A DNA stretch of 5,777 nucleotides, from assembly GCA_023451115.1 (NCBI GenBank), contig JAEXFV010000139.1, forward strand, positions 1-5,777, in the 5' to 3' direction. How positions within the stretch are numbered: the first letter of the stretch is position 1; each line of letters opens with the position of its first letter. A program made the translations under genes and the position numbers. Shown one piece after another: positions 1 through 5,665 of this stretch. Under the pieces are notes generated by a model, which did not search any database, was not told where the DNA came from, and saw nothing but the letters and a program-made list of their open reading frames with translations. The DNA is from Bacillota bacterium (GTDB lineage: Bacteria > Bacillota > Clostridia > Christensenellales > CAG-138).

Positions 1-482
1 CGCAGCGCCTTGTATCCCTCATAGGCATTGAGGTGCTGCTTGGTGGGATCGCCGTAAACATGCAGGATGTTGCCGATGATCAGGTTGTGGCCGGGCACAT
101 CCACTATCTGATCCAGCTTGCACAGGAAAATCACTTGACTTTCCTTCACAGCCTCAGGGAATTCCGGCTCCAGCTGCACCATTTCCAAACCAAACTTGGC
201 CACCTTGTCCGTATCCCGGCCGGAGGTTTTGCAGCAATTCATGGCTTGCTCGGCAATGGAAACATCGGGCAGGCACACGGTAAAATAGCCGGAAGCTGCA
301 ATGCAGCCGCTGGTATGGCCCTTTTTGCCCAAAGCCATTGCCAGCATGGGTGGGTTGTTGGAGAGATAGGTCCACCAGGACGCGCCCATCACGTTGGTTT
401 TATCCCCATCATGGCTGGTAACCAGGACGAACGGATTGGGAGAATTCAGGGATTGCGCTTGGGAAAGGGTAATCGGTTGCAT
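1..482 (-). CDS. Flavin reductase family protein (FMN-binding split barrel), 3' end outside window
   Basis: Reading leftward from an ATG at 482 gives 160 codons with no stop before the window edge, so the C-terminus is missing. The protein starts MQPITLSQAQSLNSPNPFVL and has the family pattern: NPFVLVTS near residues 16-23, NVMGASWW at 30-37, SNNPPMLAMALGK at 41-53, and SGRDTDKVAKFGL near 87-99. Members of this family bind FMN in a split beta-barrel and act as NAD(P)H:flavin oxidoreductases or flavoredoxin-like electron carriers in the cytoplasm. The usual length is about 165-200 residues, so little is missing. The start is supported by AAAGGAG at 492-498 (minus strand), 9 nt upstream, and by a promoter at 555-583. 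The gene follows the HisJ-type gene on the same strand after 150 bp but appears to be transcribed separately. Family assignment is firm; the physiological substrate is not known. Confidence 0.9.
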   Translation of the reverse strand, partial: MQPITLSQAQSLNSPNPFVLVTSHDGDKTNVMGASWWTYLSNNPPMLAMALGKKGHTSGCIAASGYFTVCLPDVSIAEQAMNCCKTSGRDTDKVAKFGLEMVQLEPEFPEAVKESQVIFLCKLDQIVDVPGHNLIIGNILHVYGDPTKQHLNAYEGYKAL

Positions 483-554
483 AAAATCAGTCTCCTTTCT
501 GAGGTCTGCTGCGCCATATGCCTATAGGCGTTGCGCCGCAATGTGCTGATTACG

Positions 555-583
555 ACTATAACCCATCCTGGAAAGAAAAGCAA
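555..583 (-). promoter_or_regulatory. Predicted sigma-A promoter of the flavin reductase gene
   Basis: On the minus strand there is TTGCTT (578-583), a 17-bp spacer and TATAGT (555-560). The -10 box matches 5 of 6 consensus bases and the spacer is ideal, while the -35 box is weak (TTG matches). Transcription would start near 548, leaving a leader of about 65 nt. That leader contains the 10-bp palindrome GCCTATAGGC (520-529) and, next to it, GGCG-TTG-CGCC (527-537). These could form a hairpin or an operator; no regulator can be named. Confidence 0.5.
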
Positions 584-632
584 ACCGTGGGCATTGGCAA
601 GATCCTTTTTTGGGAAAGCAGGTCTCGTTAGA

Positions 633-1427
633 TTACAACCGCTCCAGCACCCGCTGCCCTTTTACATAATGGGCGGCATAGGCTATTCCCGCTTGCCGGG
701 CCAATGCGGCGGCTTCCCTAAAGCGCCAGCCAATGCGCTCTGGGACATGGGCGTCCGAGCCGAAGCTGAGCGCTTCACCGCCCAATGCAACATAACGCTT
801 TAAAATATCCAGCCCCCATAAGGGCCGGCTGGTATCTTTTTGCGCGCTGGTGTTCCATTCCAGCGTTCGGCCCTCCTGCACCAAAGTGCGGAAGATTTCG
901 TCGAATGCGTCTGGGGCTAAATCATAAGTCATGGAAGGGTCCGCATAAGGCGCGTTTTTTGCCACATAGTCGAAATGCCCCAGCACCTGATAAAAATTGC
1001 AGGTTTTCATGCGCCGGGCTATGGCTTCCACATAGTCCCGGTAGGCGTCGGCCTTGCTTCTGCCCTCAAAAAACGCCGGTTGATAAGGGTCTCCATAAGG
1101 GGTGTTGTGTACGGAACCGATGATGCAGTCCACGCTTGCGCCTTGCAAATGGTCCCAACTGCGCTGAGCGGTTTCCTGATCCTTCAGGGAAATCTCAACT
1201 CCCCGGCAAAGCCGGGTGCCGGGGAATGCATCTGCCAAATCCGCAGTTTGGGAAAGATATTCTTTCACATTGGCCGGTACAAACCAGGGCCAGGCTTCGT
1301 CAAAATCCACGTGGTCGGTAAAACACAGGCCCGGTAAACCCAGGGCCGCTGCCTGCTGCAGCTGGGCCCGGGGTTCGGCCTCACTGTCAAATGAAAATTT
1401 GGTGTGCACATGGCAATCCCAGAGCAT
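633..1427 (-). CDS. hisJ: PHP-domain phosphatase, histidinol-phosphatase HisJ family
   Basis: A complete 264-residue protein. The PHP metal site is intact: HVH at 6-8, D14, TDHVD at 37-41 (H39), VEIS at 77-80 (E78), SVH at 105-107 (H107), GHFDY at 150-154 (H151) and SDAH at 224-227 (D225, H227). EWNTS at 190-194 matches the E/D-x-N-T-S segment of HisJ-type enzymes. Length agrees with the family (about 260-280). HisJ removes phosphate from L-histidinol phosphate in histidine synthesis, using a multinuclear metal centre in the cytoplasm. No other his genes are visible here, so the true substrate may differ; treat the symbol as a family name. The ATG at 1427 is favoured by AGGAAG (1436-1441, minus strand) 8 nt upstream, and a second G-rich run lies further up. 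The stop is TAA at 633-635. A promoter at 1596-1623 would give a leader of about 160 nt that contains a large inverted repeat. Confidence 0.9.
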   Translation of the reverse strand: MLWDCHVHTKFSFDSEAEPRAQLQQAAALGLPGLCFTDHVDFDEAWPWFVPANVKEYLSQTADLADAFPGTRLCRGVEISLKDQETAQRSWDHLQGASVDCIIGSVHNTPYGDPYQPAFFEGRSKADAYRDYVEAIARRMKTCNFYQVLGHFDYVAKNAPYADPSMTYDLAPDAFDEIFRTLVQEGRTLEWNTSAQKDTSRPLWGLDILKRYVALGGEALSFGSDAHVPERIGWRFREAAALARQAGIAYAAHYVKGQRVLERL

Positions 1428-1484
1428 GCTATCTTCTTCCTACCCTTCTCCTCAATCACCGTTTGGGAACTTGCGGCAAACTTT

Positions 1485-1587
1485 TTTCCAAAGCCCCGGA
1501 TTTGTCGCCCCTCCTTCCGGAAGTCCCAAGGCCAAAGCGGCTGGGGGACATGGATGGGGTGCTTTTAAAATCTTTCGGCTTTGGAAA
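1485..1587. repeat. Structured intergenic element closed by an 11-bp perfect inverted repeat
   Basis: TTTCCAAAGCC (1485-1495) pairs perfectly with GGCTTTGGAAA (1577-1587). Within it, CCCC (1508-1511) can pair with GGGG (1556-1559), and GTCCC (1523-1527) with GGGAC (1545-1549). GCC (1531-1533) can pair with GGC (1539-1541) at the tip, and CTTCCGGAAG (1514-1523) is itself a palindrome. The nested arms suggest one folded unit. It is non-coding on both strands, with no ribosome site or conserved protein. Two readings are open: a dispersed palindromic element of the MITE/REP kind, or a structured leader RNA of the HisJ-type gene on the minus strand. I could not match it to a named riboswitch class. 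Confidence 0.55.
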
Positions 1588-1595
1588 CACACCTT

Positions 1596-1623
1596 AGTAT
1601 AACAGCAATTGCAGTTGTGTGAT
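1596..1623 (-). promoter_or_regulatory. Predicted promoter of the HisJ-type gene (extended -10)
   Basis: On the minus strand there is ATCACA (1618-1623, 4 of 6 matches to TTGACA), a 16-bp spacer and TATACT (1596-1601, 5 of 6). TGT directly before the -10 box makes an extended -10. Transcription would begin near 1589, just outside the inverted-repeat element, so that element would be almost entirely within the leader RNA. It overlaps the divergent plus-strand promoter at 1620-1628. Confidence 0.45.
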
Positions 1624-1628
1624 ATAAT
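1620..1628 (+). promoter_or_regulatory. Extended -10 promoter of the G5/M23 gene
   Basis: TGATATAAT contains a perfect TATAAT at 1623-1628 preceded by TGn, the extended -10 form that can work without a -35 box. The best -35 at the right distance (TAACAG, 1600-1605) is poor. The expected transcription start, about 7 nt beyond the box, falls at or next to the ATG at 1636, which would make the message leaderless. Confidence 0.5.
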
Positions 1629-1635
1629 GTTTTTC

Positions 1636-2745
1636 ATGAAACGAAGTTGGCTGTTGGGGATTTTTTGCGCCCTTATGGGGGCGCTAGCCATAGGCGCGGT
1701 GCTGTTACGGGGGGCAGGGTGGCTGCCGGCCAGTTATTATGCTGCCCAGGAGGCTTCCACCGTGCTGGACTTTTCCCAGGAGGAGGCCCAGCCTGTGGAG
1801 CAGTCAGCCAACTCCGCTCCGGAAGGTGCGGTGGACATTCTGGTGAGCGGCAAAGCCGTTTTGCAGGTAGAAAGCCGGGAAGCAGCCATTGCAGCCTTAA
1901 ACGCCCTGCTGGAGCACTATCAACAGGATATTCCTTTGGAAGAACAGGTCCAGAGCATCGCCTTTTTACACCCTGTGGCGGTGGAAGCGGCTGCAACCGC
2001 CGGAGAAACTGCGCCGCTCACCGCGCAGCAGGCCTTGGAGCGGTTGCTGGATTGCAGTGGAAATCTTTGCCCGGTGCAGCGAATTACGTGGATTATAGAA
2101 GAGAGCGACCTCCCCTATGAAACCCAAGCAAAAGGAGAAGATCCCCGCCTGCCCAAAGGCGCGCGCCTGATCCAGGTTGCGGGCAGGGTGGGCGTCAACC
2201 GCAAAGTGACCCAGATCATTTCTGTCAACGGCAGGGAGCAGAGCCGGCAAACCGTAGAGGATGGCGTTGCTGTTGCTGCAACGGCGCTGCAATATGTGGC
2301 CGGCAGCTATACCTCCAGCCGGATGGATCGGGAGCCGGGCCGCTCCGAAGGGGAAAAGGGGCCTGAACTGGAGCTTGTGCTGCAACGGCCTGTGCAGGGG
2401 GGTCACATCTCATCCAACTTTGGCATGCGCAAGGGCAGCATGCATTATGGGGTGGATTATCATTGCGATGCAGGCACCCAGGTGCTTGCCCCGGCTTCAG
2501 GCGAGGTGGTATATGCAGGCCCCCGGGGAAGCTATGGCAATGTGGTGGAAATTGACCATGGTCAAGGCATGATTACCAGATTGGCCCGGTTGAATCAATT
2601 GCAGGTGGCTTTGGGGGATGTGGTGGAGCAAGGCCAACTTTTGGGCGTGGTAGCGCAACCGGAGGAGGACGATGAGCAGCCCCGCCTGCATATGGAGGCG
2701 CTCATCGGCGGGATTCCCTATAATCCAAGACAATATCTGGATTAA
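1636..2745 (+). CDS. Membrane-anchored G5-domain protein with degenerate LytM/M23 domain
   Basis: A 369-residue protein counted from ATG 1636. Residues 5-24 form one hydrophobic segment after MKRS, fitting a signal anchor or uncleaved signal peptide, so the rest should lie outside the membrane. Residues 40-150 are a variable, acidic, alanine-rich region. Residues 158-225 resemble a G5 domain (DLPYETQ, then a glycine-rich AGRVGVNRK and SVNGRE). Residues 253-369 form an M23/LytM beta-barrel. HYGVD at 270-274 keeps the zinc ligands H270 and D274, and H352 is the third. The two catalytic histidines are replaced: TRLARL has R318 where TRYAHL is usual, and RLHME has R350 in place of the first His of HxH. 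It may therefore bind peptidoglycan or a partner rather than cut. In-frame TTG 1609 and ATG 1627 are alternative starts, but none of the three has a Shine-Dalgarno site; 1636 gives the cleanest N-terminus. A SpoIIQ-like role is only a thought prompted by murA nearby. Confidence 0.88.
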   Translation: MKRSWLLGIFCALMGALAIGAVLLRGAGWLPASYYAAQEASTVLDFSQEEAQPVEQSANSAPEGAVDILVSGKAVLQVESREAAIAALNALLEHYQQDIPLEEQVQSIAFLHPVAVEAAATAGETAPLTAQQALERLLDCSGNLCPVQRITWIIEESDLPYETQAKGEDPRLPKGARLIQVAGRVGVNRKVTQIISVNGREQSRQTVEDGVAVAATALQYVAGSYTSSRMDREPGRSEGEKGPELELVLQRPVQGGHISSNFGMRKGSMHYGVDYHCDAGTQVLAPASGEVVYAGPRGSYGNVVEIDHGQGMITRLARLNQLQVALGDVVEQGQLLGVVAQPEEDDEQPRLHMEALIGGIPYNPRQYLD

Positions 2746-2753
2746 ATCCCAGC

Positions 2754-2765
2754 CGCAGCGCTGCG
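2754..2765. repeat. 12-bp perfect palindrome after the G5/M23 gene
   Basis: CGCAGCGCTGCG is self-complementary and starts 9 nt after the stop codon. No run of T follows on either strand, so it is not a standard intrinsic terminator. It may be a weak hairpin that protects the message end, a protein site, or chance. Confidence 0.3.
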
Positions 2766-2789
2766 AATGTCCTGGTGGGGGTTGCCCGA

Positions 2790-2817
2790 TTGAATAGAGT
2801 AGGGTAAACTATATAAA
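2790..2817 (+). promoter_or_regulatory. Predicted promoter of the corA-type gene
   Basis: TTGAAT (2790-2795, 4 of 6), a 16-bp spacer and TATAAA (2812-2817, 5 of 6) precede the gene. The start of transcription would be near 2824, giving a leader of about 44 nt, too short for an M-box magnesium riboswitch. Confidence 0.5.
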
Positions 2818-2867
2818 GTTAAGGGTACTATCCCTCAAAACTTGGCTCGGAAGGGCGGGTGAACCAC

Positions 2868-3800
2868 ATGATTCAGATTTTTAAAACGTTTGACGGCCAG
2901 CTGATGGAACTGGAGGAATTCCAGGAGGGCGCCTGGATGCATTTAACGGATCCGGAAGAGGAGGAAATCCGTTGCGTTGCATCCCAATTGGGGCTGGAAG
3001 AAGACTATTTGCGCGCTGCGCTGGACGAGGAGGAAAGCCCCCGTATCGAAACCGATGAGGGGCAAACCTTGGTGATTGTGGATATGCCCGTGGTGCAGGC
3101 GGAAGGGCGCACGTTCGTGTATAATACCCTGCCCCTTGGCATCGTTTATTTTGACAGGGGCATTGTCACCGTGTGCTTGAAGGAAAGCTCCATTTTAGAA
3201 AATTTTATGGATGGACGGGTACGGGGATTTTCCACCACAAAGAAAACCAGGTTCATCCTGCAGCTGCTTTATCGCAACGCTTCCCGTTTCCTGCAGTATC
3301 TGAAGCAAATTGACAAGGCCTCCACTCTCGTGGAAAACGAGCTGCACAAATCCATGAAAAACCGTGAGCTGATCCAGATGCTGAAGCTGGAAAAGTCCCT
3401 GGTGTATTTCTCCACCTCCCTCACCGCCAATGAAATGGTGATGGAGAAGCTTTTGAAAACGGATTATATTAAAAAATATCCTGAGGATACAGACCTGCTG
3501 GAAGATGTCATTATTGAAAACAAGCAGGCCATTGAGATGTGTAATATTTACAGGGACATTCTTTCCGGCACCATGGATGCATTTGCATCGGTGATTTCTA
3601 ATAACCTGAATATTGTGATGAAACTGTTGGCAGCGGTTACCATCGTGCTGTCCATCCCCACCATGGTGTCCAGCTTTTTTGGCATGAACACCGGCGTGCC
3701 CTGGGAGGGGAGCCCTTTTGGCTTCTGGTATGTGTTAGGGATCGCCCTGCTGCTAAGCGGCGCAGTGGCGGTGCTGTTGTGGCGCAAAAAGATGTTCTAG
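2868..3800 (+). CDS. corA: CorA-family magnesium/divalent metal transporter
   Basis: A 310-residue protein counted from ATG 2868. CorA proteins form pentameric channels in the cell membrane that admit Mg2+ and in some members Co2+, Ni2+ or Zn2+. The N-terminal two-thirds is the soluble cytoplasmic domain, rich in acidic residues. A long helical section covers roughly residues 125-250. Two membrane segments close the protein at about 250-270 and 286-305. Between them lies FFGMNTGVPW, with the GMN signature at 272-274, the selectivity motif. The tail RKKMF is basic, as expected on the cytoplasmic side. Length fits the family (about 300-320). GTG 2859 is a possible start three codons earlier, but GGGTGA (2857-2862), 5 nt before ATG 2868, favours the ATG. 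The gene has its own predicted promoter and is followed after 67 bp by murA. Metal specificity cannot be read from sequence. Confidence 0.93.
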   Translation: MIQIFKTFDGQLMELEEFQEGAWMHLTDPEEEEIRCVASQLGLEEDYLRAALDEEESPRIETDEGQTLVIVDMPVVQAEGRTFVYNTLPLGIVYFDRGIVTVCLKESSILENFMDGRVRGFSTTKKTRFILQLLYRNASRFLQYLKQIDKASTLVENELHKSMKNRELIQMLKLEKSLVYFSTSLTANEMVMEKLLKTDYIKKYPEDTDLLEDVIIENKQAIEMCNIYRDILSGTMDAFASVISNNLNIVMKLLAAVTIVLSIPTMVSSFFGMNTGVPWEGSPFGFWYVLGIALLLSGAVAVLLWRKKMF

Positions 3801-3843
3801 GCCATGTTTTAGTGCTGATCCAGGGCCTGAATTTTGTTATTTT
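3799..3843 (+). terminator. Weak terminator-like hairpin between corA and murA
   Basis: AGGCC (3799-3803, overlapping the corA stop) can pair with GGCCT (3824-3828), followed by the T-rich stretch AATTTTGTTATTTT. The stem is only 5 bp with a 20-nt loop, so any termination would be partial, and read-through into murA is likely. Confidence 0.2.
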
Positions 3844-3867
3844 GAGGAAAGCGAAACAATTGAGTTT

Positions 3868-5139
3868 ATGAAGCAATGGTATTCCATACAAGGCGGCAAC
3901 CGGCTGGAAGGCACGGTTACCATCAGCGGTGCGAAAAACGCTGCGGTAGCCATTATTCCCGCTGCCATTTTGGCTGGGGAGTGCTGCATTCTGGAAAATT
4001 TGCCGGATATTGAGGATGTGAATATCCTTCGGGAAATCCTGGTGTATATGGGAGCAAACGTGAGTTTTACCCCCGGCGATTGCATGCGGGTAGATCCTGC
4101 GGGTATCAACCAGTTTTCCATCACTTATGACATGGTGAGTTCTCTGCGCGCTTCCTACTATCTGCTGGGGGCGATGCTAGGCCGCTACGGTTACGCGGAG
4201 CTGGCGCTGCCCGGCGGGTGCGTGATCGGCCCCCGCCCCATTGACCAGCACATCAAAGGCATGCAGGCGCTGGGAGCGGAGGTCATCATAGAAGGCGGCG
4301 TGGTGCGGGCCAAAGCGGATCAACTTAAAGGCGCGGAAATTTATTTTGATGTGGTGAGCGTGGGCGCAACCATTAATGTGATGTTGGCCGCAGTGCGGGC
4401 GCAAGGGCAAACCATACTTGCCAACGCAGCCAAAGAGCCCCATGTGGTAGATGTGGCAAATTTCCTGAATATGATGGGCGCCAAGGTGAAAGGCGCGGGC
4501 ACGGATGTGATCCGCATCACCGGCGTATCCCAACTGCACGGCTGCAGCTATGCCATCATTCCGGACCAGATCGAGGCCGGCACCTTTATGATTGCCGCCG
4601 CCGCGACTGGCGGCGACGTGATCATCAAAAACGTTATTCCAACCCACCTGGAGGCGGTGTCCGCCAAGCTGATGGAAAGCGGCGCAACCGTGATCGAAGG
4701 GGACGATGGCAGGGACTTTTTCCTGCAGGTGATAGGCAACGGCAGGCCCAGGGCCATCAACATCAAAACCCTGCCCTATCCTGGGTTCCCTACGGATTTG
4801 CAGCAGCCCATGATGGCCTATTTGACTACGGCTAAGGGCAACAGCATCATTATGGAAAATATTTTTGAAGAGCGGTTCAACCATGTGGGGGAGCTGCAGC
4901 GTATGGGCGCTCATATTCTGCTCAATGGCCGTATGGCTATGGTGGAAGGGGTAGAACGGCTTACCGGCGCCCCGCTTTATGCGTCCGACCTGCGGGCCGG
5001 CGCTGCGCTGATTGTGGCGGGGCTAATGGCCAAAGGGGTGAGCCAGGTGCATAATATTCATTATATCGACCGGGGCTACGAGTATATTGAGCAAAAGTTC
5101 TCTGCCTTGGGTGCGGATATTACCCGCTGTAAAAAATAA
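3868..5139 (+). CDS. murA: UDP-N-acetylglucosamine 1-carboxyvinyltransferase
   Basis: A complete 423-residue cytoplasmic enzyme that transfers enolpyruvate from phosphoenolpyruvate to UDP-GlcNAc, the first committed step of peptidoglycan synthesis. Key residues are present: GAKNAA at 21-26 (K23, N24), R94 in SSLRAS, LPGGCVIGPRPIDQH at 114-128 with active-site C118 (the fosfomycin target), YPGFPTDLQ at 304-312 with D310, and DLRAGAAL at 374-381 with R376. Length matches the usual 417-440. Cysteine rather than aspartate at position 118 predicts fosfomycin sensitivity of the enzyme itself. Bacillota often have two MurA paralogues; which one this is cannot be told here. The start is uncertain: GAGGAAAG at 3844-3851 lies too far from ATG 3868 (about 16-19 nt), while an in-frame ATT at 3859 is at better spacing. 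ATG 3868 aligns well with known MurA N-termini. It is likely co-transcribed with the upstream corA-type gene. Confidence 0.97.
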   Translation: MKQWYSIQGGNRLEGTVTISGAKNAAVAIIPAAILAGECCILENLPDIEDVNILREILVYMGANVSFTPGDCMRVDPAGINQFSITYDMVSSLRASYYLLGAMLGRYGYAELALPGGCVIGPRPIDQHIKGMQALGAEVIIEGGVVRAKADQLKGAEIYFDVVSVGATINVMLAAVRAQGQTILANAAKEPHVVDVANFLNMMGAKVKGAGTDVIRITGVSQLHGCSYAIIPDQIEAGTFMIAAAATGGDVIIKNVIPTHLEAVSAKLMESGATVIEGDDGRDFFLQVIGNGRPRAINIKTLPYPGFPTDLQQPMMAYLTTAKGNSIIMENIFEERFNHVGELQRMGAHILLNGRMAMVEGVERLTGAPLYASDLRAGAALIVAGLMAKGVSQVHNIHYIDRGYEYIEQKFSALGADITRCKK

Positions 5140-5157
5140 ACACCAGGGGAATAGGTG

Positions 5158-5169
5158 CGTTGCGCAACG
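5158..5169. repeat. 12-bp perfect palindrome downstream of murA
   Basis: CGTTGCGCAACG is fully self-complementary and lies 18 bp after the murA stop. No T-run follows. The half-site CGTTGCGC also occurs at 529-536 in the leader of the flavin reductase gene. It may be a protein binding site or chance. Confidence 0.3.
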
Positions 5170-5231
5170 TTCCATATTGGTGCCGGCCCTCCTTAGAGTT
5201 GCGAATTATGGCGTCTGTTGGCAGAATTAAA

Positions 5232-5285
5232 AAGACAGTAAGGGCTATTCTATCTATTTGGGTAGGATAGCGCTTGTTTTGTCTT
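5232..5285 (+). terminator. Intrinsic terminator downstream of murA, possibly bidirectional
   Basis: GCTATTCTATC (5244-5254) pairs along its full 11 bp, with two G-U pairs, to GGTAGGATAGC (5261-5271) over a 6-nt loop. The stem is extended by AAG/CTT (5240-5242 with 5273-5275) and AAGACA/TGTCTT (5232-5237 with 5280-5285). The plus-strand side ends in the T-rich stretch CTTGTTTTGTCTT, consistent with ending the murA transcript. On the minus strand the hairpin is followed by CTTACTGTCTTTTT, so it could work in both directions. The rest of the 198-bp gap holds the 12-bp palindrome at 5158 and a small CAACC-GGC-GGTTG hairpin at 5308-5320 close to the next ribosome site. Confidence 0.6.
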
Positions 5286-5337
5286 ATGGATAATTGCAAA
5301 AAAGTTACAACCGGCGGTTGACACGAGGAGGCCTATC

Positions 5338-5592
5338 ATGAGCGTATGTACCTTTATAGCGGCAAATTGTGAGCTGCCTGAAGTGCGCCCATCCAGGGAA
5401 TACCCGCCTCATATGGATATTGATCGGGGTATCCTTGACGACGGCGGAGCGGATGACAACTATTGCCTCCTGCCATTTGATGATGTTCACCGCTATACAG
5501 ACAAGAAGTATGGCCTGATTCTGGAATGGCCTCAGTATACAGAAGGGCGGGCAAACAGGGCGATCGGCTACATCAAAACAGCCTTGCAGTGA
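5338..5592 (+). CDS. Small uncharacterised protein, probably truncated by a frameshift
   Basis: An 84-residue reading frame from ATG 5338, preceded by a perfect AGGAGG (5326-5331) with 6-nt spacing, the best ribosome site in the window. The protein starts MSVCTFIAAN and contains ILDDGGADDNY near residues 32-42, FDDVHRYTDKKYGLILEW near 47-64 and YIKTALQ at the end. It is acidic and soluble, with no signal peptide or membrane segment. From memory the style resembles an uncharacterised Bacillota family of about 150 residues with an MxVCTF start and a GGADDN motif, but this is recalled, not searched. If so, the C-terminal half is missing. The stop TGA at 5590-5592 is followed at once in the +1 frame by 24 more codons. 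It may be a pseudogene. No clear promoter was found. Function unknown. Confidence 0.6.
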   Translation: MSVCTFIAANCELPEVRPSREYPPHMDIDRGILDDGGADDNYCLLPFDDVHRYTDKKYGLILEWPQYTEGRANRAIGYIKTALQ

Positions 5593-5665
5593 AGCAGTCC
5601 ACATCGAATATGACCTTACAGGCCGCATCCCTGTGGAGGAACGGATGAAAGCGGAAGAGGCATGA
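5591..5665 (+). other. Open +1 frame continuing the small ORF (24 codons)
   Basis: Skipping one base (T5590) gives GAA GCA GTC and a run that reads EAVHIEYDLTGRIPVEERMK, then four further codons and TGA at 5663-5665. The composition (alternating charged and hydrophobic residues, GRIPVEER) looks like real coding sequence, yet it has no ribosome site or start codon of its own. It is best read as the displaced C-terminus of the 5338 gene after a 1-base indel, or as the remnant of another gene joined by a deletion. Confidence 0.4.

Noticed and set aside
33..527. 164-codon plus-strand open frame opposite the flavin reductase gene
   Set aside because: It lies antisense to a clear family protein, has no ribosome site, and its translation has no recognisable domain. 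It is a shadow of the true gene.
975..1337. Plus-strand open frames opposite the HisJ-type gene
   Set aside because: The minus-strand PHP protein has every metal ligand in place; these frames are antisense shadows.
1461..1487. GTTTG/CAAAC hairpin followed by six T as a plus-strand terminator
   Set aside because: The stem is 5 bp of mostly A-T pairs and no plus-strand gene precedes it, so the T-run is likely coincidental or part of the adjacent repeat element.
2818..2867. Magnesium-sensing leader (M-box) upstream of the corA-type gene
   Set aside because: The predicted leader is only about 44 nt, much shorter than an M-box, and shows no nested helices.
4177..4914. 245-codon minus-strand open frame inside murA
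   Set aside because: The length is striking, but it is fully antisense to a conserved murA and rich in His, Gly and Ala as shadow frames of such genes are. It has no family resemblance.
5318..5323. Perfect TTGACA as a -35 box for the small ORF
   Set aside because: It sits 2 bp before the AGGAGG ribosome site, and no -10 box lies 16-18 bp downstream; a start inside the gene would make no sense for this ORF.
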